DNA of 5,671 bases, taken from NCBI GenBank assembly GCA_900321895.1, contig ONYB01000094.1:1-5671 (forward strand), read 5' to 3'. Below, piece by piece: positions 1 to 5,599 of the stretch (position 1 is its first letter; every line of letters begins with the position of its first letter). Source of the stretch: an uncultured Brachyspira sp. (GTDB lineage: Bacteria > Cyanobacteriota > Vampirovibrionia > Gastranaerophilales > Gastranaerophilaceae). The translations under genes were made by a program, and so were the position numbers. The notes beneath the pieces are model-generated. The model worked only from the letters and a program-made list of their open reading frames with translations, searched no databases and was not told where the DNA came from.

Positions 1-21
1 GCTTCGCTCATTAATAGCTTT

Positions 22-34
22 GGCACAAAGTGCC
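22..34. repeat. Short perfect hairpin near the left edge
   Basis: The stem GGCAC (22-26) pairs with GTGCC (30-34) across an AAA loop. A second, overlapping pairing is possible between CTTTG (18-22) and CAAAG (26-30). A small GTTC-T-GAAC dyad follows at 36-44. No T-run follows the hairpin on either strand, so it is not a standard intrinsic terminator. It lies 126 bases beyond the stop codon of the OmpA-like gene and could be a weak 3' end structure or part of an intergenic repeat. Confidence 0.45.
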
Positions 35-42
35 TGTTCTGA

Positions 43-82
43 ACTTATTTACTTATTTACTTCGTCACTTATTTACTTTCTC
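43..82. repeat. Five degenerate tandem octamers (ACTTATTT type)
   Basis: Five consecutive 8-base units all begin with ACTT: 43-50, 51-58 and 67-74 read ACTTATTT, while 59-66 (ACTTCGTC) and 75-82 (ACTTTCTC) diverge in their second half. On the minus strand the unit reads AAATAAGT and brings repeated stop codons, so the run is not coding. Together with the adjacent hairpin it looks like part of an intergenic repeat. Whether it recurs elsewhere in the genome cannot be seen here. Confidence 0.6.
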
Positions 83-159
83 ATTATACCGTATTTTTCA
101 AGATTTCTCAATCCTGAATTTGAAGGATTTTATCAAAAGTTAATATTCTATCCAACCCC

Positions 160-711
160 TCACCTTCTCTGCTCATAATCTATAATTACGAAATCCACAC
201 GGTCGTCACAAAAGCCTTTGCGGGAGACATTTTCTCGATAAGGCATTATGTTTCCGTAACCCAGCGGGAAAATTCTATAAGGCGAAATCTTTCCGCACCG
301 CACAAGATATTCCGCAATTCTGTTTGCTCGTGGAATGGCGATTTCCCAGTCCTCCTTATACAAAGAATTCGGGCAAAAATTCGTTTCCGAATGCACCTCT
401 ATTACGCACCTGTTAGTAAATTTTTCTAACACCAACGCAACCCTGTTTAAAATTCCATAACCCGAAGGCTTTATCTGAATAGAATTTTTGCAAAAAATAT
501 CTTCATCTGCAATGCTCACAATCAGCCCCCTCGGAACTTTTGTATAAGCAACTCTCGCTGTCGTATCCGAAAACTCATGCCGGAACATATTCTCCATTTG
601 GATTAAATCAGGGTTAAATGTCGAGTGAAGATTGCAGGTTTGAGGTTCGCACACGGCAAAACACGCAATATGCAAGACAATTATGGCAAATAATATCAGG
701 AAATATCTCAA
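160..711 (-). CDS. Secreted cysteine-rich OmpA/MotB-type peptidoglycan-binding protein
   Basis: This 183-residue protein probably binds peptidoglycan in the periplasm. Residues 4-20 are strongly hydrophobic and form a signal peptide or membrane anchor. There is no proper lipobox before C17 or C21 and no acidic residue in the hydrophobic stretch, so it is not a MotB ion-channel helix. Residues about 60-178 match the OmpA C-terminal fold. They include IEVHSET (104-110, where the family has the GHTD motif), DWEIAIPRA (121-129), a GYG turn (151-153) and a DDRVDFVI end (169-176). The ligand-binding Asp appears as Glu109, and the Arg of the RA motif is R128. Six cysteines (26, 74, 102, 113, 139, 168) lie after the signal segment, which suggests disulfides. 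The start is TTG: GAGGTG sits 5 bases upstream, an in-frame TGA lies four codons upstream, and the next in-frame ATG is at residue 39. The M16-type gene lies 65 bases upstream on the same strand. A MotB-like role is possible but not shown. Confidence 0.85.
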   Translation of the reverse strand: MRYFLILFAIIVLHIACFAVCEPQTCNLHSTFNPDLIQMENMFRHEFSDTTARVAYTKVPRGLIVSIADEDIFCKNSIQIKPSGYGILNRVALVLEKFTNRCVIEVHSETNFCPNSLYKEDWEIAIPRANRIAEYLVRCGKISPYRIFPLGYGNIMPYRENVSRKGFCDDRVDFVIIDYEQRR

Positions 712-716
712 AGTAT

Positions 717-722
717 CACCTC
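717..722 (-). promoter_or_regulatory. Ribosome binding site fixing the TTG start of the OmpA-like gene
   Basis: On the minus strand GAGGTG (722 to 717) lies 5 bases before TTG at 711-709. The in-frame TGA at 723-721 overlaps this site, so the frame cannot extend further upstream. The TTG is therefore the only well-placed start. Confidence 0.75.
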
Positions 723-776
723 AAACTCTGAAATATTATCCGTGAAATTATTATCTCAAACTATTAGTCGACAAGG

Positions 777-1988
777 TTAAGGCTTTAGAACGGCAACCAT
801 AGACTTGTCGGTGAAATTTCTCTTTGCACAGTCAAGAATTTGTTCAGCCGTGACGTGTTTAATCTTCTCTTTTGTCTTTTGGTTAAAATCAAAGCCCATA
901 TTGAGCACCCCGTAATGTGCCGCAAGACAAGCTTGTTGAGTGTTCGTTTCTTGGGTGAATGCCCATTTACCGATAAGGTTGTTTTTAGCGTTTTCAAGCT
1001 CTTCTTCGCCAACAAGATTTGTCTTAATTTTGTCGATTTCCTCTTTGAACCCTGCCATTGAAACCTCAATATTTTTAGGTTCTGTCGCAATATAAATTGA
1101 GAAATTTCCGCCGAGTGCCTGTGCTTCATAAGAACTTCTGACAACGTAAGCAAGCCCTTTTTTGTCACGCAACTCCAAGAACAATCTTGACGAAAGCCCT
1201 GACGCCCCGAGAATTATGTTCAGAAGCAAAAGCGGTGCATAATCCTCGCTATTATAAGAAGGAACAATCCAACCTTTCAAAATATGTGCCTGATTTGCGT
1301 CAGGCTTAATAATTTCTGCAACGTCTTCTTTTTCAAGCGGACGAACAGGCAAAAGTGAAGTTTCGTTTTTATCGTTCACAATATCGCCAAAAGCCTTTTC
1401 AAGTTTGGTTTTAACGTCGCTTTCTGAAAGTTCGCCAACAACAGCGATAACTTTTCTGCTGTTTGACATAAATTTTTTGTATGCCTCAAGAACATCTTCC
1501 TTTGTGATTTTGTCAACGTTTTCAAGGATTTTTGTATAAGTCGAGCCGTAAGGGTGGTCTTTGAACATGTTTCTGTAATATGCGTCAGAAACCTTTGCTC
1601 GAGGAGAATCAAGTTCAGCAATAATTTCACCCTTCATTTTTTCTAATTCTTTGTCAAATTCTTCAAAAGTAGAATTTTTAATTATATCTGTCATCAATTC
1701 GATTGCTTTTGAAAAATCCTCGTTCAAGCATACAAAACGAAATCTTATGTAATCCTGTTTTAATTCGACTGAGAACTCAATAGCGTATTCGTCCAACTCA
1801 TTTGCCAACTGTTCGGAGGTTCTTGTCTTTGTGCCCTGCATAAATAATCTTGCCATTAGAGCATAAACGCCGTCGGTTCTTTCTTTTTCGTTAATCGAAA
1901 AATTGAAACACAACGCAATTCTCGGCGTGTTCTCGTTTCTTTTGTAAAAAACTTCTATATTATTCGTCAAATTAAAAACTTTACTCAC
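777..1988 (-). CDS. M16-family peptidase-like protein lacking the zinc-binding site
   Basis: This 403-residue protein has the two-lobe layout of the single-domain (about 400-450 residue) M16B peptidases related to mitochondrial processing peptidase. In active members the N-terminal lobe carries GLxHFLEHMLFKGT with the HxxEH zinc motif. Here the aligned segment is G40 to T53, with A43, A46 and R47 in place of His, Glu and His, so zinc binding and catalysis should be lost. Acidic residues E121 and E125 remain near the usual third ligand. The C-terminal lobe has SSRLFLELRDKKGLAY (266-281), including the R274/Y281 pair spaced 7 apart, as in the non-catalytic partner of two-subunit M16B enzymes. 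It is therefore probably a partner subunit needing an active HxxEH protein encoded elsewhere. No signal peptide is visible. The start is GTG with AAGGAG at 2003-1998, 9 bases upstream. It is first in a minus-strand unit with the OmpA-like gene. Confidence 0.88.
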   Translation of the reverse strand: MSKVFNLTNNIEVFYKRNENTPRIALCFNFSINEKERTDGVYALMARLFMQGTKTRTSEQLANELDEYAIEFSVELKQDYIRFRFVCLNEDFSKAIELMTDIIKNSTFEEFDKELEKMKGEIIAELDSPRAKVSDAYYRNMFKDHPYGSTYTKILENVDKITKEDVLEAYKKFMSNSRKVIAVVGELSESDVKTKLEKAFGDIVNDKNETSLLPVRPLEKEDVAEIIKPDANQAHILKGWIVPSYNSEDYAPLLLLNIILGASGLSSRLFLELRDKKGLAYVVRSSYEAQALGGNFSIYIATEPKNIEVSMAGFKEEIDKIKTNLVGEEELENAKNNLIGKWAFTQETNTQQACLAAHYGVLNMGFDFNQKTKEKIKHVTAEQILDCAKRNFTDKSMVAVLKP

Positions 1989-2013
1989 TGTTTCTCTCTC
2001 CTTGTACAGGTGA

Positions 2014-2042
2014 ATTTTATCACACTTTTGATTAAATTACAA
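2014..2042 (-). promoter_or_regulatory. Extended -10 promoter for the M16/OmpA-like unit
   Basis: On the minus strand, TTGTAA (2042-2037) lies 17 bases from TAAAAT (2019-2014). TG at -15/-14 makes the element TGATAAAAT, an extended -10 box. It would start transcription near 2007 and leave a leader of about 19 bases containing the AAGGAG site. This fits a housekeeping sigma-70 type promoter. It was judged by eye, and the start site is not mapped. Confidence 0.55.
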
Positions 2043-2043
2043 A

Positions 2044-2071
2044 TTGACTTTCTGCAAATAATCATTAAAAA
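2044..2071 (+). promoter_or_regulatory. Weak candidate promoter for the flagellar rod genes
   Basis: TTGACT (2044-2049) is a good -35 match, but the best -10 at proper distance is only TAAAAA (2066-2071, spacer 16). It would give a leader of about 90 bases. A better hexamer, TATGAT (2146-2151), lies too close to the ribosome binding site and has no -35. No convincing flagellar sigma-28 or sigma-54 promoter was found, so the real promoter is uncertain. Confidence 0.2.
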
Positions 2072-2116
2072 AAATAGCAAAGTCATACATATAGACGATT
2101 TTTATTTTAAAAATTC

Positions 2117-2129
2117 ATTCATCATGAAT
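2117..2129. repeat. Perfect 13-base palindrome in the divergent intergenic region
   Basis: ATTCAT (2117-2122) and ATGAAT (2124-2129) are exact reverse complements around a single C. The site lies 39 bases before the first flagellar start codon, inside the likely leader or promoter. An A/T-only dyad, TTTTTA-TTT-TAAAAA, sits just before it at 2099-2113. It could be an operator for a dimeric regulator, but in AT-rich DNA a match this short may be chance. Confidence 0.35.
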
Positions 2130-2168
2130 AATGACCGACTATATATATGATTAATGAGGTAGAAAATC

Positions 2169-2867
2169 ATGATAATAAACGGTAGAGTTTCATATTTGGA
2201 AAGCGGAATTAAAACCTCGCTGAGAGCAATGCAGGTTCAAAGTGAGCTTGTGTCAATGACAAACCAAAATATAATCGGGTTTGACAAAATCGGCTACCAA
2301 AGACAAGAACCGATTGTTTCGTCATTCACGGAATACCTTGGGGTTGACGGGCTTTCGCAAACTGTTGATGACAAAGTCGGACGTATCATGATGTCAGAAA
2401 AGCCACTGGATTTCGCGATTGCAACAAAAGGTTATTTCCAAACTCAAAGCGAAAACGGGGTTAAACTCACCCGTGACGGTAGGTTTAAGCTTGATAGAGA
2501 AGGTAATTTGTTGACTCAAGAAGATCATCAAGTTTTGTCAAACGCAGGAATGCCAATACAGTTGCCGTTCGTACCTGACGATTTAAAAAAAATAAAAGTT
2601 GATGACAGCGGACTTTTGAGCGTGTTTAACGACAAAACAAAAAAACTTGAAGCTGTTGCAACTATAGGCGTTGTTGACGCTAACGGCATGGTAGTTATGG
2701 AACCGAAGGTTAAGCAGGGTTACAACGAATATTCAAACGTATCTTTGCAAAACGAATTTTTGTCAATGATGCCGGTTATCAGAGCCTTTGAGGCAAACAG
2801 ACAGGTGTTCATGATACAGAACCAAAACTTGCAAAAAGTTATTTCGCAGTTGGGTTCAGCATCATAA
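2169..2867 (+). CDS. Flagellar hook-basal body rod protein, FlgF/FlgG family (FlgF position)
   Basis: This 232-residue rod protein is exported through the flagellar type III apparatus, so it has no cleaved signal peptide. The N-terminal helix ends in TNQNIIGFDKIGYQRQ (31-46), a diverged version of the family motif NNLANxxTxGYK. The centre carries the FlgF/FlgG core: PLDFAIATKGYF (79-90), the TRDGRF motif (101-106) and an LDREGNL strand (108-114). The C-terminal helix contains YSNVSLQNEF (188-197) and MPVIRAFEANRQ (201-212), which drives assembly of the axial helical bundle. The middle is shorter than in FlgG (about 260 residues), which favours FlgF, while the RAFEAN tail is more FlgG/FlgC-like. 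The family is clear but the paralog is not. ATG is preceded by GAGGT at 2156-2160, 8 bases upstream. It is the first gene of the rod cluster, 16 bases before the next. Confidence 0.85.
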   Translation: MIINGRVSYLESGIKTSLRAMQVQSELVSMTNQNIIGFDKIGYQRQEPIVSSFTEYLGVDGLSQTVDDKVGRIMMSEKPLDFAIATKGYFQTQSENGVKLTRDGRFKLDREGNLLTQEDHQVLSNAGMPIQLPFVPDDLKKIKVDDSGLLSVFNDKTKKLEAVATIGVVDANGMVVMEPKVKQGYNEYSNVSLQNEFLSMMPVIRAFEANRQVFMIQNQNLQKVISQLGSAS

Positions 2868-2883
2868 TTAGAGGAATAGAATT

Positions 2884-3597
2884 ATGCAGAATTTACAAGG
2901 AATAATCAGAAGAAGTACAAATAACGTAACTAACCAATGGGAAAGACTCGGCTATATCGCAAATGATTTGGCAAACTGCAACACCATCGGCTACAAGGGT
3001 ATTCGGTTTGAACAAATGTTGCAAGCGGACGGATACCTTACCGGTGCGGTCAGGACGAATTATGAACAAGGTTCTATTCGTGTAACCAGCAACCCTTTTG
3101 ACGTTGCGATTGACGGTGCAGGTTTTATTCCGGTATTTTCTAAAAACGGTGAAGTTGCCTACACAAGGGACGGTTCGTTTAAACAAGGCAAAGACGGTTA
3201 TCTTATGACAAACGACGACTGGATTGTCGGCAACGGGATAAAAATTCCGTCAAATTGCTACAAATTTCAGATTAAACCGAACGGGGATGTCGTTGCTTAT
3301 GACGCAAAAGACGCTCCGCCCAAAAAAATCGGAAACATTCCGCTCGTCAGGTTTGACTGTCCCGAAGGATTGGAACAAACTGATATGAATAAATTAATTC
3401 CGACAGACGAGTCGGGCGAAGCAATGCTCGTAAAAAATCATACGTGCTTTAAGCAAAATAATTTGGAGAATTCAAACGTCGATATGTACGCCGCTGTCGG
3501 TGATATGTTGAGAATTAATGCCTCAATGCTTGCGAGTACAAGGATGATGAAAGTTGTCGATGATATGTATAACAAAGGTATTAATATCAGAGAATAA
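2884..3597 (+). CDS. Flagellar hook-basal body rod protein, FlgG-like
   Basis: This 237-residue flagellar rod protein is probably the distal rod subunit or its close paralog. The rod signature is close to consensus: YIANDLANCNTIGYKGIRF (24-42). The core has NPFDVAIDGAGF (70-81), a YTRDGSF motif (93-99) and an IKIPSN strand (119-124). Residues 125-180 line up along their length with FlgG, including the stretch corresponding to its LNLTTFxNxxGLE strand (PLVRFDCPEGLE, 153-164). The C-terminal helix from SNVDMYAAVGDMLRINA (197-213) onward lacks the QRAYEAN motif and looks more like FlgF, so the pair has mixed features. GAGGAA at 2871-2876 lies 7 bases before ATG. The gene ends in tandem stops, TAATAA, and is followed 21 bases later by flgB. 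No signal peptide is expected or seen. Confidence 0.85.
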   Translation: MQNLQGIIRRSTNNVTNQWERLGYIANDLANCNTIGYKGIRFEQMLQADGYLTGAVRTNYEQGSIRVTSNPFDVAIDGAGFIPVFSKNGEVAYTRDGSFKQGKDGYLMTNDDWIVGNGIKIPSNCYKFQIKPNGDVVAYDAKDAPPKKIGNIPLVRFDCPEGLEQTDMNKLIPTDESGEAMLVKNHTCFKQNNLENSNVDMYAAVGDMLRINASMLASTRMMKVVDDMYNKGINIRE

Positions 3598-3618
3598 TAA
3601 TTTTGTGAAAGGATAAAA

Positions 3619-3966
3619 ATGTTTACACCAAACTCCAGTATCGGAAAAGTTGAATTAATGATGGATTTGATATCTCAACGTCAAGTTGCGTTGGGTTCAA
3701 ACCTCGCTAACATACACACTCCCGGATATGTAAGACGTGATATTGATTTTCAGGAATATCTCGGCTCAATGGACAGCCCGCTGGAAACAAAACTTTCACA
3801 AAGGCTCGGACCTTCCGCAATTATTGAAACAAAATCAGGAGAAGAAATTCGTCCGGATAAAGAATTGTTGGAAATTCAAAATAATGCACTTCTTTACACA
3901 ATGGCAACAAGAAGAATGTCAAATATAATTACGCAAATGAAAACCGTAATTAACGTAGGTAAGTAA
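3619..3966 (+). CDS. flgB: Flagellar basal-body rod protein FlgB
   Basis: FlgB is a proximal rod subunit placed close to the MS ring, exported by the flagellar type III system. The 115-residue product has the rod signature GSNLANIHTPGYVRRDIDF (26-44), with the RDIDF run typical of FlgB. The C-terminal helix NNALLYTMATRRMSNIITQM (88-107) matches FlgB's NALxYQ segment. Between them only about 43 residues remain, so the protein is shorter than the usual 130-140. The missing part is the variable linker, not the two conserved ends. AAAGGA at 3608-3613 lies 5 bases before ATG. A later in-frame ATG pair at residues 14-15 would cut the N-terminal helix and lacks a site. It lies 37 bases upstream of flgC, the usual partner gene. 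Confidence 0.92.
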   Translation: MFTPNSSIGKVELMMDLISQRQVALGSNLANIHTPGYVRRDIDFQEYLGSMDSPLETKLSQRLGPSAIIETKSGEEIRPDKELLEIQNNALLYTMATRRMSNIITQMKTVINVGK

Positions 3967-4003
3967 TGATTAAGACAAAAACAAAAAGAACAGGAGCCGT
4001 ATT

Positions 4004-4447
4004 ATGGGCATAATGGAATCAATAAATATAGGTGGCAGAGCTCTCAGAACTCACGGTTTAAGACTTGATGTTCACTCAAAAAACATTGCAAACGTAGATA
4101 CGCCGAATTACGTAAGACGTATTCCTGTTTTGAATGCAACAGAGGATGTTTCGTTTCACGGTTTGATGAACGAAATGAAAGAGGATGTTTTCGGGGTTGG
4201 GACTTTACCATATTTGCAGGGTGGAGTTGTTTTCAACGGATGTGTTGAAGATCCTACATTGGGAGAAAAAATTTATAAACCTGGACATCCCGACGCTGAC
4301 GCTGACGGCTACATCAGGGCTTCAAACGTTAATCCGATGGTTGAAATGGCAGATGCAATCCTTGCACAGAGAGCTTATGAGGCAAACCTTGCGGTTGTGA
4401 ATATTGCAAAATCAATGGCACTGAAAGCGGTTGAAATCGGCAGGTAG
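4004..4447 (+). CDS. flgC: Flagellar basal-body rod protein FlgC
   Basis: FlgC is a proximal rod subunit that assembles with FlgB. The 147-residue product has full family length. The N-terminal helix (about 5-25) leads to KNIANVDTPNYVRR (26-39), where Asn replaces the usual Gly of TPGY. The FlgC hallmark YKPGHPDADADGYIRASNVN (91-110) is clear, followed by the C-terminal helix with MVEMADAILAQRAYEAN (112-128) and KSMALKAVEIGR (136-147). AGGAG at 3992-3996 is 7 bases before this ATG. The in-frame ATG at codon 4 would be 16 bases away and is less likely. The gene ends in tandem stops, TAGTAG. In many bacteria fliE comes next, but here a palindrome and a glycosyltransferase follow. Confidence 0.95.
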   Translation: MGIMESINIGGRALRTHGLRLDVHSKNIANVDTPNYVRRIPVLNATEDVSFHGLMNEMKEDVFGVGTLPYLQGGVVFNGCVEDPTLGEKIYKPGHPDADADGYIRASNVNPMVEMADAILAQRAYEANLAVVNIAKSMALKAVEIGR

Positions 4448-4467
4448 TAGCGGTAGGAAAAGATTTT

Positions 4468-4507
4468 GAGAATTATGCAAAAAATATATATTTATGTTAC
4501 AATTCTC
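4468..4507. promoter_or_regulatory. 40-base imperfect palindrome before the glycosyltransferase
   Basis: The outer arms GAGAATT (4468-4474) and AATTCTC (4501-4507) are perfect complements. A perfect 12-base palindrome, AAATATATATTT (4482-4493), lies inside them. Both share the same centre at 4487.5, and about 15 of 20 positions pair overall. It starts 20 bases after the flgC stop codon and ends 2 bases before the GGAGG site (4510-4514) of the next gene. It has no T-run, so it is not a standard terminator. It may be an operator or an RNA hairpin. A TGTTACAAT extended -10 (4495-4503) overlaps its right arm, but would start transcription at or inside the ribosome binding site. Confidence 0.45.
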
Positions 4508-4521
4508 TCGGAGGGAACTTA

Positions 4522-5517
4522 ATGGCTAAAATATCCGTTATCATGCCTGTTTACAATGTGGCAGAATATGTTGGAGAGTGTTTACAATCAATTCAAAATC
4601 AGAGTTTGTACGATATTGAAATTATTTGTGTAAACGACGGTTCGACCGACAATTCGCTTGAAATTCTTAACCGCTATGCGGAAAAAGACAGACGAATTAT
4701 TGTTATAAATAAGAAAAACGAAGGTTCGGGCATTGCAAGAAATACTGCACTAAAGCTTGCAAACGGTGAATATGTTTATTTTATTGACAGTGATGACTGG
4801 CTCGATAACGACAAAGTTCTGGAAGAGATGTACAAAAAAGCGGCATGGGATAATTTAGACATGCTGATTTTTGGCGGATATTCGTGTTATGTGGACGACA
4901 AAAACAATGTTCACAAAACTCGTGGCGGGTATAGCTTAAAGTTAATTCCGCACAAATATTTGAACTGCGTATTTTCGGCAAAAGACGTGAAGTATGACAT
5001 TTTTAAATTTCCGTCAACTTGTTGGACAAAATTGTACAAAAGAGAATTTTTGCAAAAAAATAACATTAAATTTCAGGCAATAACTGTGGGACAGGATCAG
5101 TTGCCGTTCTTCCACTCAATGATTACGGCAGAAAGAATTGGGGTACTTGACAAATGCCTTTATTGCTATAGAAAAAACCGCAAAAATTCAGCAATGACAG
5201 TACGCAAGAAAAAACATTTTTCACCGGTGTTTGTATTGCAGGGAATAGAAGATTTGCTGATAAAAATGGGTAAAATCGACGAATACGACACGATTTTTAT
5301 CAATAAGTATTTTTCAAAAGCGACATCATGGCTTGGAAAATTCGACACAGCGTTAAAGCCTACGTATTACAAAGAGTATATAAAAATGCTTGCCCATTTG
5401 AAAGAAACCTACCCGAAAGGCTGGTGGAAATACTTTAAACCAAACGTTGAAGACAGTTATAAAACCTTAAAAGTAAAACAATTTATAGCAAAAACAAAAT
5501 TTATGCTTTTAAAATAA
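4522..5517 (+). CDS. Family 2 glycosyltransferase (GT-A fold)
   Basis: This 331-residue cytoplasmic enzyme likely transfers a sugar from a nucleotide-sugar donor to a growing surface glycan or a protein. Its GT-A domain carries the classic order of motifs: SVIMPVYNVAEYVGECLQSI (5-24), VNDGSTDNS (37-45) for the nucleotide, GSGIARNTAL (68-77), and YFIDSDDWL (86-94) with the DxD-type metal site at 89-92. CWTKLYKREFL (167-177) and GQDQLPFF (190-197) follow. D192 occupies the likely catalytic-base position, with Gln in place of the usual Glu before it. The basic C-terminal part (about 240-331) is typical of capsule, O-antigen and teichoic-type transferases and has no clear membrane segment. GGAGG at 4510-4514 is 7 bases before ATG. 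The acceptor is unknown. Its place behind the rod genes allows a flagellin-glycosylation role, but operon membership is uncertain because of the palindrome between them. Confidence 0.88.
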   Translation: MAKISVIMPVYNVAEYVGECLQSIQNQSLYDIEIICVNDGSTDNSLEILNRYAEKDRRIIVINKKNEGSGIARNTALKLANGEYVYFIDSDDWLDNDKVLEEMYKKAAWDNLDMLIFGGYSCYVDDKNNVHKTRGGYSLKLIPHKYLNCVFSAKDVKYDIFKFPSTCWTKLYKREFLQKNNIKFQAITVGQDQLPFFHSMITAERIGVLDKCLYCYRKNRKNSAMTVRKKKHFSPVFVLQGIEDLLIKMGKIDEYDTIFINKYFSKATSWLGKFDTALKPTYYKEYIKMLAHLKETYPKGWWKYFKPNVEDSYKTLKVKQFIAKTKFMLLK

Positions 5518-5538
5518 AAATGTTTGTGGTAGGATAAT
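5509..5538 (+). promoter_or_regulatory. Weak candidate promoter for tRNA-Leu
   Basis: GATAAT (5533-5538) matches five of six -10 positions, and TTAAAA (5509-5514) lies 18 bases upstream as a poor -35. Transcription would start near 5545, about 45 bases before the mature tRNA. The -35 overlaps the last codons of the glycosyltransferase. No better promoter or intrinsic terminator was found between that gene and the tRNA, so read-through transcription is also possible. Confidence 0.25.
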
Positions 5539-5539
5539 T

Positions 5540-5599
5540 ATGTTAACAGCAAAGCTGATGAAATCGGTCAAGCAGTTGACGAAATTTATGTCGACGTGA
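5540..5599 (+). other. Possible 19-codon ORF running into the tRNA
   Basis: An ATG at 5540 with AGGA at 5531-5534, 5 bases upstream, opens a 19-codon frame that stops at TGA 5597-5599, inside the first ten bases of the tRNA-Leu. The peptide is basic and lysine-rich, starting MLTAKLMKSVK. It lies 22 bases after the glycosyltransferase stop. It could be a leader peptide, a remnant 5' end of a gene cut off by the tRNA, or chance. Overlap with mature tRNA makes stable translation doubtful. Confidence 0.15.

Noticed and set aside
21..36. TGGCAC resembling the -24 element of a sigma-54 promoter
   Set aside because: The matching -12 element (TTGC at the right spacing) is missing, since GCCT stands there. 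No gene follows on that strand for more than 2 kb.
110..129. AATCCT/AGGATT hairpin as terminator of the OmpA-like gene
   Set aside because: The stem is 6 bp with an 8-base loop, and no T-run follows on the minus strand. TTTATC follows only on the plus strand, where no gene ends.
726..776. Separate promoter for the OmpA-like gene (GATAAT boxes at 735-740 and 750-755, minus strand)
   Set aside because: No -35 element lies at suitable spacing for either box. The 65-base gap is compatible with co-transcription from the M16 promoter.
840..1061. 73-codon plus-strand frame inside the M16 gene
   Set aside because: It lies antisense to a gene with clear family signatures, has no ribosome binding site of note, and is a shadow frame.
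2108..2141. TAAA plus ACCGACTA as a flagellar sigma-28 promoter
   Set aside because: Only five of eight -10 positions match, and the gap is 22 bases in place of about 15.
2893..3186. 97-codon minus-strand frame inside the FlgG-like gene
   Set aside because: It is fully antisense to a conserved rod gene and shows no recognisable protein features.
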